The notes below the pieces were generated by a model. It was not told where the DNA came from and did not search any database. It was given only the letters and a program-made list of their open reading frames with translations. The position numbers and the translations under genes were made by a program. Positions 7,065-14,242 of a stretch of 20,155 bases of DNA are shown here, piece by piece. The stretch is from an uncultured Ruminococcus sp. (GTDB lineage: Bacteria > Bacillota > Clostridia > Oscillospirales > CAG-272). The stretch is from assembly GCA_902797495.1 (NCBI GenBank), contig CADBTH010000027.1, positions 1-20,155 of the forward strand. The letters run 5' to 3'. Every line of letters starts with the position of its first letter. Positions within the stretch are counted from its first letter, which is position 1.

Positions 7065-7397
7065 ATGAAAAAGAATGAAACGAACTCTCTCGCGTCGGAC
7101 GTAGGCCGCAGAATGGCTGACGAGAACACGCTGATCGATCTCGCGGAGCTTTTCAAGATCTTCGGAGACTCGACGAGAGTTAAAATTCTCTACGCGCTCT
7201 CGGTGTCGGAGATGTGCGTGCGCGACATCGCGTCGGCTCTGAACATGACGGTGTCGGCGGTCTCGCATCAGCTCAGCATCCTCAGACGTTCAAAGCTCGT
7301 CGGCACGAGGCGCGACGGAAAGACCGTCTATTATTCCCTCGCGGACGACCACGTCACGTCGATACTCGCGCAGGGATTCGAACACGTAACGGAATAA
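7065..7397 (+). CDS. ArsR/SmtB-family metal-responsive repressor, predicted Zn(II)-type sensor
   Basis: A 110-residue winged-helix repressor that should release its operator when metal binds. The DNA-binding helix-turn-helix is seen at about 48-72 (CVRDIASALNMTVSAVSHQLSIL), then the wing (LVGTRRDGKTVYYSL). The C-terminal helix carries D94-x-H96 followed by H107-x-x-E110, with exactly the spacing of the alpha-5 zinc site of SmtB/CzrA sensors. The CadC-type alpha-3 motif ELCVCDLA is degenerate: only Cys51 remains (SEMCVRDIA). Zn, and possibly Co or Cd, is therefore the most likely ligand. ATG 7065 is preceded by CGGAGG (7053-7058); an upstream in-frame TTG at 7017 falls before the expected transcript start. 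It is first in an operon with the HMA protein and the ATPase, which it presumably controls. Confidence 0.9.
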   Translation: MKKNETNSLASDVGRRMADENTLIDLAELFKIFGDSTRVKILYALSVSEMCVRDIASALNMTVSAVSHQLSILRRSKLVGTRRDGKTVYYSLADDHVTSILAQGFEHVTE

Positions 7398-7417
7398 AAA
7401 CCCCGGAGGTACTTAAT

Positions 7418-7639
7418 ATGAAAAAAACTTACAAACTCGAGGAACTTGACTGCGCGAACTGCGCGGCTAAGATGGAGAGAAAAGTCAAGAAGCTGAAGGG
7501 CGTCGACAACGTCGAGATCAGCTTTATGGCTCAGAAGATGACGATCGAAGCCGCCGACGATATATTCGACGACGTCGTAGCCGAAGCAGCGAAACTCATA
7601 TCCAAGGTCGAGCCCGACTGCAAAGTTATATTAAAATGA
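7418..7639 (+). CDS. Free-standing heavy-metal-associated (HMA) domain protein
   Basis: A 73-residue ferredoxin-like metal-binding domain with the LDCANCAAKME motif (Cys12, Cys15), preceded by Asp11. The D-C-x-x-C form, as in ZntA/CadA N-terminal domains, favours Zn, Cd or Pb over copper. Domains like this normally form the N-terminus of the P1B ATPase, but here it is a separate protein, and the ATPase start overlaps its stop by four bases (ATGA), indicating coupled translation. It could deliver metal to the pump or regulate it in trans. The start at 7418 has GGAGG at 7405-7409; a much longer in-frame extension from 7214 would overlap the sensor gene and is rejected. Confidence 0.9.
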   Translation: MKKTYKLEELDCANCAAKMERKVKKLKGVDNVEISFMAQKMTIEAADDIFDDVVAEAAKLISKVEPDCKVILK

Positions 7640-9477
7640 ACGGAAAACAAAAGCGCAAACTCTTTGAGATCATCTCAGGCGCGATCCTTCTCGCGGCAGC
7701 TTATATCGTATATAAAACGGTCGATCTGCGCTTCCCGTTCGACCTTCTCATTTTTCTCCCCGCGTACGCCGTCGCAGGATACGACGTTCTGATCGAAGCG
7801 GTGCAGAATATCGCCGCGGGGGAGATCTTCGGCGAGAATCTTCTGATGAGCGTAGCCTCGATCGGTGCTATGGCGATAGGAGAGTTTCCCGAAGCGGTAT
7901 TCGTTATGCTCTTCTACAAGGTCGGCTCTCTCTTCGAGAGCATCGCGGTGGGCAAAAGCCGCAGCGCGATCAGATCTCTCACGGCGATGAAGCCGTCGTG
8001 CGCCTCAGTCGAGCGGGACGGAGTCGAAAGCGAAGTGCCGATAGAGGAAGTGTCAGTCGGCGACACGGTAGTCGTCCGTCCCGGCGAGAGGATACCTGTC
8101 GACGGCGTGATAGTTCACGGAGACGGAAACGTCGACGCGTCCGCTCTGACGGGCGAGGCAGTTCCCGTATACGTGAAGGAAGGCGACCGCGTTCTCAGCG
8201 GAACGATGAGTAAGAACAGCGTTCTGAAAATAAAGGTCGATACTGTATTCGAAGAGTCGACAGTCTCCAAGATCGTAGAGCTCGTCGAAAACTCATCCTG
8301 CACCAAGGCGAAGAGCGAAAAATTCATCACTACCTTTTCTAAGTACTATACTCCCGCCGTCATCACGGCGGCAGTCCTTCTTGCGGTGATCCCGTCGATC
8401 GTCACCGGGAACGCCGCGCTCTGGATCAAACGCGCGCTCGTATTTCTCGTAGTCTCCTGCCCGTGCGCGCTCGTCATATCGATCCCCCTCTCGTACTTTG
8501 CAGGGATAGGAAACGCGGCGAAGCGAGGCATACTGATCAAAGGCTCGGACTATCTTGAATCGCTGGCAAAGGCTGGCTCGTTCGTCTTCGACAAAACGGG
8601 AACGATCACGGAAGGAAGCTTCAAAGTCTCAAAAATTGCGGCGCACGGCTGCGGCGAAGACGAGCTTCTCTTCCTCGCCGCCTGCGCGGAATCCGGAAGC
8701 GTACACCCTCTCGCAAAGGCGGTGTGCGCGGAGTACGCGTCGAGAGGAAGCGCCTCTCCCCTTACCGCGGAGGATTATGAAGAGCTGCCCGGTCTCGGGG
8801 TAACCTGCTCCGTCAACGGAGAGCGCGTCGCCGCGGGCAACGAAAAGCTGATGCGCTCATACGGCGTGGAGCCGGAAGACGTCGACGGGACTTGCATCCA
8901 CGTGATGAAGAACGGCGTGTACGCGGGAGTCATTCTGCTCTCCGACGAGCCGAAGCGAAACGCAAAGAGGGCGATCTCGGAGCTGAGAGCGAGGGGACGC
9001 AAGACATATATGCTCTCCGGCGACCGTCTCAAATCGGCTGAAGACGTATGCCGCGAGGTCGGTATCGACGAGGTGTCGGCAGAGCTTCTTCCCGAAGAAA
9101 AGACGAAGAAACTTAAGGAGATATCGGAGGCGACCGAAGGGCTGACCGTATTCACGGGAGACGGCATAAACGACGCACCGTCGATCGCCTCCGCCGACGT
9201 CGGCATCGCAATGGGCGCGCTCGGCTCCGATATCGCGATAGAGTGCGCCGACGTCGTCCTTCTCGACGACGACCCGATAAAGGTATCGGAAGCATATGAC
9301 CTGTCGCTCAGGGTTCGCAGAACTGTCATTCAGAACATAGTCTTCGCGCTTGCGGTTAAGGCGGTCGTGCTGATACTCGGCGCACTCGGCAAAGCGCCGA
9401 TGTGGGCGGCAGTCATCGCAGACGTCGGAGTCTCCGTCGTCGCGATACTGAACTCAATGAGGCTGATGAGAAAATAG
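7636..9477 (+). CDS. cadA: P1B-2-type heavy-metal efflux ATPase (Zn/Cd/Pb)
   Basis: A 613-residue membrane pump that exports divalent soft metals using ATP. Motifs in order: actuator-domain TGEA (172-175), the membrane CPC metal site (C275-P-C277), phosphorylation motif DKTGT with D319, nucleotide-domain HP (H357-P358), and hinge TGDGINDAP (507-515). The last membrane segments contain K575 and D596-V-G598, the Lys and DxG signature that separates Zn/Cd/Pb pumps (P1B-2) from copper pumps. Hydrophobic segments lie near 9-28, 34-60, 67-100, 238-258, 266-292 and 567-611. The protein lacks an N-terminal HMA domain, which is supplied by the overlapping upstream gene. It is followed by a strong terminator. 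Choosing among Zn, Cd and Pb is not possible from sequence; the sensor's site favours Zn. Confidence 0.94.
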   Translation: MNGKQKRKLFEIISGAILLAAAYIVYKTVDLRFPFDLLIFLPAYAVAGYDVLIEAVQNIAAGEIFGENLLMSVASIGAMAIGEFPEAVFVMLFYKVGSLFESIAVGKSRSAIRSLTAMKPSCASVERDGVESEVPIEEVSVGDTVVVRPGERIPVDGVIVHGDGNVDASALTGEAVPVYVKEGDRVLSGTMSKNSVLKIKVDTVFEESTVSKIVELVENSSCTKAKSEKFITTFSKYYTPAVITAAVLLAVIPSIVTGNAALWIKRALVFLVVSCPCALVISIPLSYFAGIGNAAKRGILIKGSDYLESLAKAGSFVFDKTGTITEGSFKVSKIAAHGCGEDELLFLAACAESGSVHPLAKAVCAEYASRGSASPLTAEDYEELPGLGVTCSVNGERVAAGNEKLMRSYGVEPEDVDGTCIHVMKNGVYAGVILLSDEPKRNAKRAISELRARGRKTYMLSGDRLKSAEDVCREVGIDEVSAELLPEEKTKKLKEISEATEGLTVFTGDGINDAPSIASADVGIAMGALGSDIAIECADVVLLDDDPIKVSEAYDLSLRVRRTVIQNIVFALAVKAVVLILGALGKAPMWAAVIADVGVSVVAILNSMRLMRK

Positions 9478-9482
9478 ACGGC

Positions 9483-9524
9483 AAAAAAAGAGCTGAAAAG
9501 CGAATGCTTTTCAGCTCTTTTTTT
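9483..9524. terminator. Bidirectional intrinsic terminator
   Basis: A perfect 19-bp inverted repeat (9483-9501 and 9506-9524, loop GAAT) has seven A at its left end and seven T at its right. On either strand it reads as a GC-containing stem (GAGCTGAAAAGC) followed by a T run, so it can stop the ATPase operon from the left and the secreted-protein operon from the right. It lies 5 bases after one stop codon and 10 bases beyond the other. Confidence 0.95.
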
Positions 9525-9534
9525 CATTCTTAAG

Positions 9535-10284
9535 TTATGCGGAAGCGATCATCTTCTTAAGTGCGTTGATATCCTTCATATTGATGACTCCGTCGCCGTC
9601 AATATCGGAGTTTTCGGCTGCGATATCGTTGATCGTCACGGAGCTCGAAACGAATTTTTTAAGAAGAGTCAGATCCTTGAAGTTAGTAACGCCGTCGCCG
9701 TTGACGTCGCCTACTCTGACCGTCACCGCCGCCTCGACATCAACGGAAGAGTTGACGTAGGAGAAATACACGTCTTCGCTGTCGTTGTTGATGACGTCGC
9801 CGAGGGCGTCGAGAACGCCGATGAAGTACGTTCCCGCCTCGGACGGAGCTCTCATCGTGAAGGTAGCGAGCAGTCCGTCTGCCGTCTTGTCGGCCTCGAC
9901 GTCGTTCATAAAGAAGACGCAGGCGGAATTGTAGTCCTGCGGAGCGACGCCGCGTCCGTCGAACGCCGCCCTTGCGGTCGGGTTAGTAGCCGCGGGGCGG
10001 TTGAGATCGTTTGCGAGAGTCATCTCTCCCGCGCTGAATATCTCTCCCGCCGTAACGGACTCGCACACGAGCTCGGGATCGAAGTAAAGGAGTATTTTAG
10101 TCGACCAGATACCGGGGTTACCGCTTATGTAAACAGATACCGTGAACGTCTCGCCCGCAGTCACCGTCTGAGGGTTGGTTACCGTCAGCGTCGGCGCGCC
10201 GTCTGCAAACACGCCCGCGCTCATAAATACTGCGGCGGATAAGATGAACGAAACTGTAAGGATGAGAGCTGAGATTCTTTTCAT
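9535..10284 (-). CDS. Secreted cohesin-like plus dockerin protein
   Basis: A 249-residue exported protein. A signal peptide (about 1-27, ending near GVFA-D) is followed by a beta-rich domain (about 30-185) resembling cohesins: it has the TVTAGETFTVSVYISGNPGIWSTKILLYFDPELV opening typical of the fold, with the FMNDVEADKTADGLLATFTMRA strand later. The C-terminus is a type I dockerin (about 190-249) with two intact calcium loops, D193-x-N-x-D197...D204 and D227-x-D-x-D231...D238, each followed by an LKK helix. A cohesin and dockerin on one chain is the plan of an adaptor scaffoldin: it could hold a dockerin enzyme and itself be docked. AGAGGA precedes the start. It is the last gene before the shared terminator, 44 bases after the GH25 gene. 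The cohesin call is from pattern memory and less sure than the dockerin; a related carbohydrate-binding beta-sandwich is the alternative. Confidence 0.8.
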   Translation of the reverse strand: MKRISALILTVSFILSAAVFMSAGVFADGAPTLTVTNPQTVTAGETFTVSVYISGNPGIWSTKILLYFDPELVCESVTAGEIFSAGEMTLANDLNRPAATNPTARAAFDGRGVAPQDYNSACVFFMNDVEADKTADGLLATFTMRAPSEAGTYFIGVLDALGDVINNDSEDVYFSYVNSSVDVEAAVTVRVGDVNGDGVTNFKDLTLLKKFVSSSVTINDIAAENSDIDGDGVINMKDINALKKMIASA

Positions 10285-10328
10285 TTTTATTTCCTCTTAT
10301 AGAATAATTTCCGTATCGAAAGCTGCCG

Positions 10329-12302
10329 TCAGTTGCCGGCTATCATGGATTTGAGGGGCGCCACGTCCTTGACGTTCACGGCGCCGTCTCCGTTCAGATC
10401 TGCGTTAAGAAGAACTATACTGTCGTTCAGTCCGGCGAGGTGAGCCTTCAGCGCCTTGAGGTCCACAAGGTTCACAGTGCCGTCGCCGTTGACGTCTCCG
10501 ATCCTGATCTTTACCGTCTCTTCCCAGAACGCGGTAAACGTGTATACGTCGTCGGACACGGCGCGGTTAAGATTCGAATAGCCGAGATATATCTCGTCGT
10601 TCGGCGAGAAGTGCGCGAACCGGTCCTCCGTCGCGGCGGCGTCCCACGTTCCGTCGGAGCAGTAAATCGCATTGTCGGACGAACGCTTCAGTACCCAGTA
10701 CCTGAATTCGTATCCGTCCGCACCGATACCGTCTCCGCCGACCGTGACCGTCGAGAAAGGCGAGGCGACGACCCCTTCGCAGTATACGTCGGGAACGCCG
10801 TTCACGTCGTAGTTTATCGTCATATTGCCGAAGCTTTCCTTGTACGTCAGGTACGTCATACTGCTCCAGCCTTCGACGCCCTCAAAGATGACTCTTGCCC
10901 AGGAGCAGTCGGCGTTGAATCCGATCACCGCGACCTCCGACCCCTTCGGGGCTCTCGCGAGTATCGCACCGGACGTACTGTCCGCGCTTCTGACCATCAG
11001 CGGACTGCTGTTTGTTGTGACCGTGTAATATGCCATCTGTATCGGTGCGACGTAATTCCATCCTGCGACGAAAGTATAAGTCTCTGCCGCCGCCGCGCTG
11101 TTCAGCGCGTATTCGTTAATCGCGAACTGAGACGAGGGCGCGTAGGTTTTGAGATCCGACGCGGCGGAGTCGGCCGTCCACGTGCCGTCGGTTTTCTGCC
11201 ATTTTCCGTCAGAGGACCTGGTCAGCTTCCACGAGATAAATTCATATCCGGCAAAGATCGGGACGGCAGAGCTGACGGTATAGTTTGTGAATACCGCAGG
11301 CGCGGCGCCGGCGGGAACAGAAGTACTTACTTCGCCTGAATTGTACGAAACATGCACCTCGGGGAACGCCTTTTTGTATTTCAGATACGTCATACTGCAC
11401 CAGCCGTTGATACCGTTATAACGCACGTTCGCCCACGTGTAGGCGGAATTGAATCCTACTACCGCAAGCTCTGTCCCGTTCGGAACGGTTCCGTATGAAG
11501 CGGTCGATGACGAGTCGCCGCTCCGGATGTTCAGGGACGACGCGGTCACACTGTAGTAACCCGCCTTCGGAGGTTCTGCAGAAGAAGCGGTATATCCGCT
11601 GAGTCCGTTGTTCTTTATGTAAGTCGGGTAATCGGTGTAGCAGACGTTCATATCTACGTTTCCGGAAATGCCGTTCACAGATCCTTTGGAACTGTACTGC
11701 CACATTCCGCAAAGATTACTGTAATCCTGCGAATCCGTTCCGCTGTTTAGATATCTCGCCATCCAGATCGGATATCTCGCGCGAAGAGTCGCGGCGTCGA
11801 CGTAGTTGTTGAGCCAGTAGTAACCGGTGTAGACTCCGGCGTAATATCCGCCGTTCTCAATGACCGTGTTGAACCAGATGCAGAAGTTTGTCCTGTCCGT
11901 CTTCGTATAGCCGGAAAGAAGCGAGTTATCCTCAATGTCGAAATATACGGGATATTCAAGCTTGCGTCCTGCGAGCCAGGTCAGAACTTTCTGCGCGTCC
12001 GAGACAGTCGCGGCCTGGGTCTTTGAATATGTATAGAAATATACTCCGACGTCGATCCCCTGCGCCTTTGCGGCGTTATAGTTCGTCTCGAAGTACGAAT
12101 CCTTTCCCTGAGTCGTTCCTATCCTTATGATAGCAAACTTGACTCCCGCCGCCTTGACCTTAGCCCAGTCGATGTTTCCCTGCCACTTCGACACGTCGAT
12201 CCCGTAGATCTTCATCGCCGCGGCGTCTGTGCGAAAGGAGGAAAGCGGGATAACTGCCGCCAGCATTATGAGCGCCAGCGCAATACATAAGATCCTTTTC
12301 AT
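10329..12302 (-). CDS. Secreted GH25 lysozyme with two SH3b-repeat units and a C-terminal dockerin
   Basis: A 657-residue exported muramidase. A signal peptide (about 1-29) is followed by a GH25 domain (about 31-230) with the opening YGIDVSKWQGNIDW (Asp35), catalytic pair D122-I-E124 (YPVYFDIED), and the MWQYSSKG and DMNVCYTDYP endings. GH25 enzymes cut the N-acetylmuramic acid-N-acetylglucosamine bond of peptidoglycan. Next come two tandem units (about 249-415 and 425-593), each an SH3b domain, usually a cell-wall binder, plus a beta-grasp-like GYEF.W.L.RSSD repeat. Residues 598-657 form a type I dockerin with both calcium loops intact (D603...D614, D635...D646). AAGGAA lies upstream of the start. 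It stands 32 bases after another GH25-dockerin gene and 44 before the cohesin gene. Dockerins are usually on polysaccharidases, so their use on lysozymes is unusual. A prophage endolysin is unlikely given the signal peptide and dockerin. Confidence 0.92.
   Translation of the reverse strand: MKRILCIALALIMLAAVIPLSSFRTDAAAMKIYGIDVSKWQGNIDWAKVKAAGVKFAIIRIGTTQGKDSYFETNYNAAKAQGIDVGVYFYTYSKTQAATVSDAQKVLTWLAGRKLEYPVYFDIEDNSLLSGYTKTDRTNFCIWFNTVIENGGYYAGVYTGYYWLNNYVDAATLRARYPIWMARYLNSGTDSQDYSNLCGMWQYSSKGSVNGISGNVDMNVCYTDYPTYIKNNGLSGYTASSAEPPKAGYYSVTASSLNIRSGDSSSTASYGTVPNGTELAVVGFNSAYTWANVRYNGINGWCSMTYLKYKKAFPEVHVSYNSGEVSTSVPAGAAPAVFTNYTVSSAVPIFAGYEFISWKLTRSSDGKWQKTDGTWTADSAASDLKTYAPSSQFAINEYALNSAAAAETYTFVAGWNYVAPIQMAYYTVTTNSSPLMVRSADSTSGAILARAPKGSEVAVIGFNADCSWARVIFEGVEGWSSMTYLTYKESFGNMTINYDVNGVPDVYCEGVVASPFSTVTVGGDGIGADGYEFRYWVLKRSSDNAIYCSDGTWDAAATEDRFAHFSPNDEIYLGYSNLNRAVSDDVYTFTAFWEETVKIRIGDVNGDGTVNLVDLKALKAHLAGLNDSIVLLNADLNGDGAVNVKDVAPLKSMIAGN
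10524..11030 (-). repeat. SH3b plus beta-repeat unit 2 in the GH25 gene
   Basis: Residues 425-593, the second copy of the unit described at 11058-11558. It is separated from the first by about nine residues and followed immediately by the dockerin. Confidence 0.75.
11058..11558 (-). repeat. SH3b plus beta-repeat unit 1 in the GH25 gene
   Basis: Residues 249-415. It shares with unit 2 the patterns YY.VT....L.VRS/IRS, EVAV.GFN..., GW.SMTYL.YK, GYEF..W.L.RSSD and DGTW, and ends YTF.A.W. The copies have diverged, pointing to an old duplication. Confidence 0.75.
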
Positions 12303-12334
12303 TTTTTACTATTCCTTTATAATTAAGTTTTATC

Positions 12335-14224
12335 TTATCCTGCTACCAGTTTTCTGAGCGCTCCGATATCGATGAGCGTCACCGCTCCGTCTCCGTTGAC
12401 GTCGCAGTTGCGCTTCACGGCGTCCCCGCTGGAGGACAGATATCTTTTCAGAGCAAGTACGTCTTTGAGTGTGACCGCTCCGTCTCCGTTTGCGTCGCCG
12501 ACAAGAACGGATGGCGACGGTTCGGGTTCAGGTTCGGGTTCCGGCTCGGGAATGAACGACTCCGCCTCTTCGAGAGTGCGGCAGAATTTGATCCGTCTCA
12601 CGTCGATACCCGCCCCTTCGGGACAGGCAATCATATTGTTGAACAGATCTATCCTCAACGTATCCGCCGCGCCGCTCCACATGGAGAGCGCCGACAGATC
12701 GACGAGTACGGTCTCGTATTCTCCGCTCTCGGGTATCGATACGTCGACCCTGCACTGCTCCGTATAATACTTCGTTCCGCCGGACGTCGGGAAGAAGGAA
12801 ACGGTCTGCGCTCCCTCTCCGACGTAAGACGTCTTAGCGGTGAATACGAAATACTTGTAATCGTCCGCGGAAAGGTCGATATTATTCAGCACCGCGTACG
12901 GGTCGCTCGTCGAAGTCGATCTGACGGAGAGTCCGTCGTCGGTCAGAGTCGCCGTCGCGTTGCGCGTCCCGCCGAGGAAAGCCGTATAATCGGGAGTGTC
13001 GAACTTAAAGTCCTCCGTTGCGGATATCGCGTCCGCCATCGTCCTGCAGAGCTTCAGACGCCTTACGACGATACCCTCTCCGATGGGAGAGAGCAGTCCG
13101 CTTTCGTTGAACGGGTCGATCCTGATCAGATTGATGCTTCCCGTCCAGAGAGAAAGGCCCGTCAGGTCGACGATTATCGTCTCGTACTCTCCGGTCTCGG
13201 GCAGATCGACGTCGACTCTGCACTGCTCCGTCGAGTAATTTATCGCTCCGGCGGAGAGGAAGAACGAGACCTTCTGAGTCCCCGTTCCGACGTAAGAGGT
13301 CTTCGCCTTGAACACGAAGTATTTATACGTATCGGCGGAAAGCCCTATATTCTTCAGACAGAAGAACGGGTCTGTATCCGTCGCGGCGAGGATCGAAAGG
13401 CCCGAATCCGTCAGATATACCGCCGCGTTGTTCGTCTGACCGAATAACTGCTCGTAATCGGGTGAATCGAAGGTCAGGTCGTCCGTATAGAACGACGTAT
13501 ATCCGTTCAGTCCGTGAGTTTTGACGTACGTCGGATAGTCGAAATAGCAGACGTCCATATCGCAGTTGCCGTTGATGCCCTGCTGAGGGCCTTTCGAGCC
13601 GTACTGCCACATCCGGCACTCGGAGCTGTAATCGCGGTTGCCCTCGGTGTGGTCGTGCCATATCGCCATCCATATCTCGTACTTCTGACGGAGAGTCGCG
13701 TAGTCAAGCATCGCGTTGTTCTTGATCCAGCTTCTGCCGGTATAGATACCGGACAGATATCCGGCGTTGCGGACGGTACTGCAGAACGCCTCGCACATCG
13801 CGGTCCTCTCAGCGTTCGTCAGCGCCTTCTGTTTGTCGTCCTCCATGTCGTAATAGACCGGATACTCGAGCTTGCGGCCGTTCAGCCAGTTCAGCACGTT
13901 ATTCGCGTCTGCCGTCGCACCGGCAACTGTGTTTGAATATGTATATATGTAGACGCCTACGTTGATATCGCGGGCTTTTGCCTGGGTGTAAAAACTCTCA
14001 AAGCACGAATCCTTCGAGCCTGAAATTCCGATCCTGAGAATGATGAATTCGACTCCGGACGCTTTGAGCTGATCCCAGTCTACCGAGTTCTTCTGCCATG
14101 CAGAAATGTCGATCCCGTGAGCCTTATACGTCGCGGCATGAGCGCGGCGCGCGGCAAACTGAGCGGCTCCCGCGAGCATGACGAGCGCGAGAATGAGGCA
14201 GAGCGCGTTTCTTACTCTTTTCAT
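12335..14224 (-). CDS. Secreted GH25 lysozyme with two unknown beta modules and a C-terminal dockerin
   Basis: A 629-residue exported muramidase. The signal peptide (about 1-31) has an arginine-rich end. The GH25 domain (about 33-240) shows AHGIDISAWQ (Asp39), catalytic D126-M-E128 (YPVYYDMED), and the MWQYGSKG and CDMDVCYFDYP ends. Two copies of a module of about 150 residues follow (about 248-396 and 404-553), probably carbohydrate- or wall-binding beta-sandwiches, which I cannot assign to a named family. A Pro-Glu repeat linker (558-571) then leads to a type I dockerin (574-629) with both calcium loops (D577...D588, D608...D619). AAGGGTGAT precedes the start, 18 bases after the pdp stop with no terminator between, so it may be read from the nucleoside operon. 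It shares the GH25-plus-dockerin plan with the next gene, but the middle modules differ. Confidence 0.92.
   Translation of the reverse strand: MKRVRNALCLILALVMLAGAAQFAARRAHAATYKAHGIDISAWQKNSVDWDQLKASGVEFIILRIGISGSKDSCFESFYTQAKARDINVGVYIYTYSNTVAGATADANNVLNWLNGRKLEYPVYYDMEDDKQKALTNAERTAMCEAFCSTVRNAGYLSGIYTGRSWIKNNAMLDYATLRQKYEIWMAIWHDHTEGNRDYSSECRMWQYGSKGPQQGINGNCDMDVCYFDYPTYVKTHGLNGYTSFYTDDLTFDSPDYEQLFGQTNNAAVYLTDSGLSILAATDTDPFFCLKNIGLSADTYKYFVFKAKTSYVGTGTQKVSFFLSAGAINYSTEQCRVDVDLPETGEYETIIVDLTGLSLWTGSINLIRIDPFNESGLLSPIGEGIVVRRLKLCRTMADAISATEDFKFDTPDYTAFLGGTRNATATLTDDGLSVRSTSTSDPYAVLNNIDLSADDYKYFVFTAKTSYVGEGAQTVSFFPTSGGTKYYTEQCRVDVSIPESGEYETVLVDLSALSMWSGAADTLRIDLFNNMIACPEGAGIDVRRIKFCRTLEEAESFIPEPEPEPEPEPSPSVLVGDANGDGAVTLKDVLALKRYLSSSGDAVKRNCDVNGDGAVTLIDIGALRKLVAG
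12566..13015 (-). repeat. Unknown beta-module, copy 2
   Basis: Residues 404-553, the second copy of the module at 13037-13483, joined by a short linker and followed by the Pro-Glu repeat. Each copy has a conserved Cys in TEQCRVDV and one in K.CRT, so one disulfide per module is possible. Confidence 0.8.
13037..13483 (-). repeat. Unknown beta-module, copy 1
   Basis: Residues 248-396 of the upstream GH25 protein. Shared with copy 2: FDSPDY/FDTPDY, LSADxYKYFVFxAKTSYVG, YSTEQCRVDV/YYTEQCRVDV, GEYET...VDL and a closing RR.K.CRT. By eye over half the residues are the same. Confidence 0.8.
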
Positions 14225-14242
14225 ATATCACCCTTATGTCGT

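Noticed and set aside
12528..12560. Repetitive GGTTCGGGTTC-like sequence as a possible DNA repeat element
   Set aside because: It encodes the Pro-Glu linker of the GH25-dockerin protein and is explained by codon repetition.
10329..14224. Prophage origin for the two GH25 genes (endolysins)
   Set aside because: Both products have signal peptides and dockerins, and no holin, tail or integrase gene is nearby.
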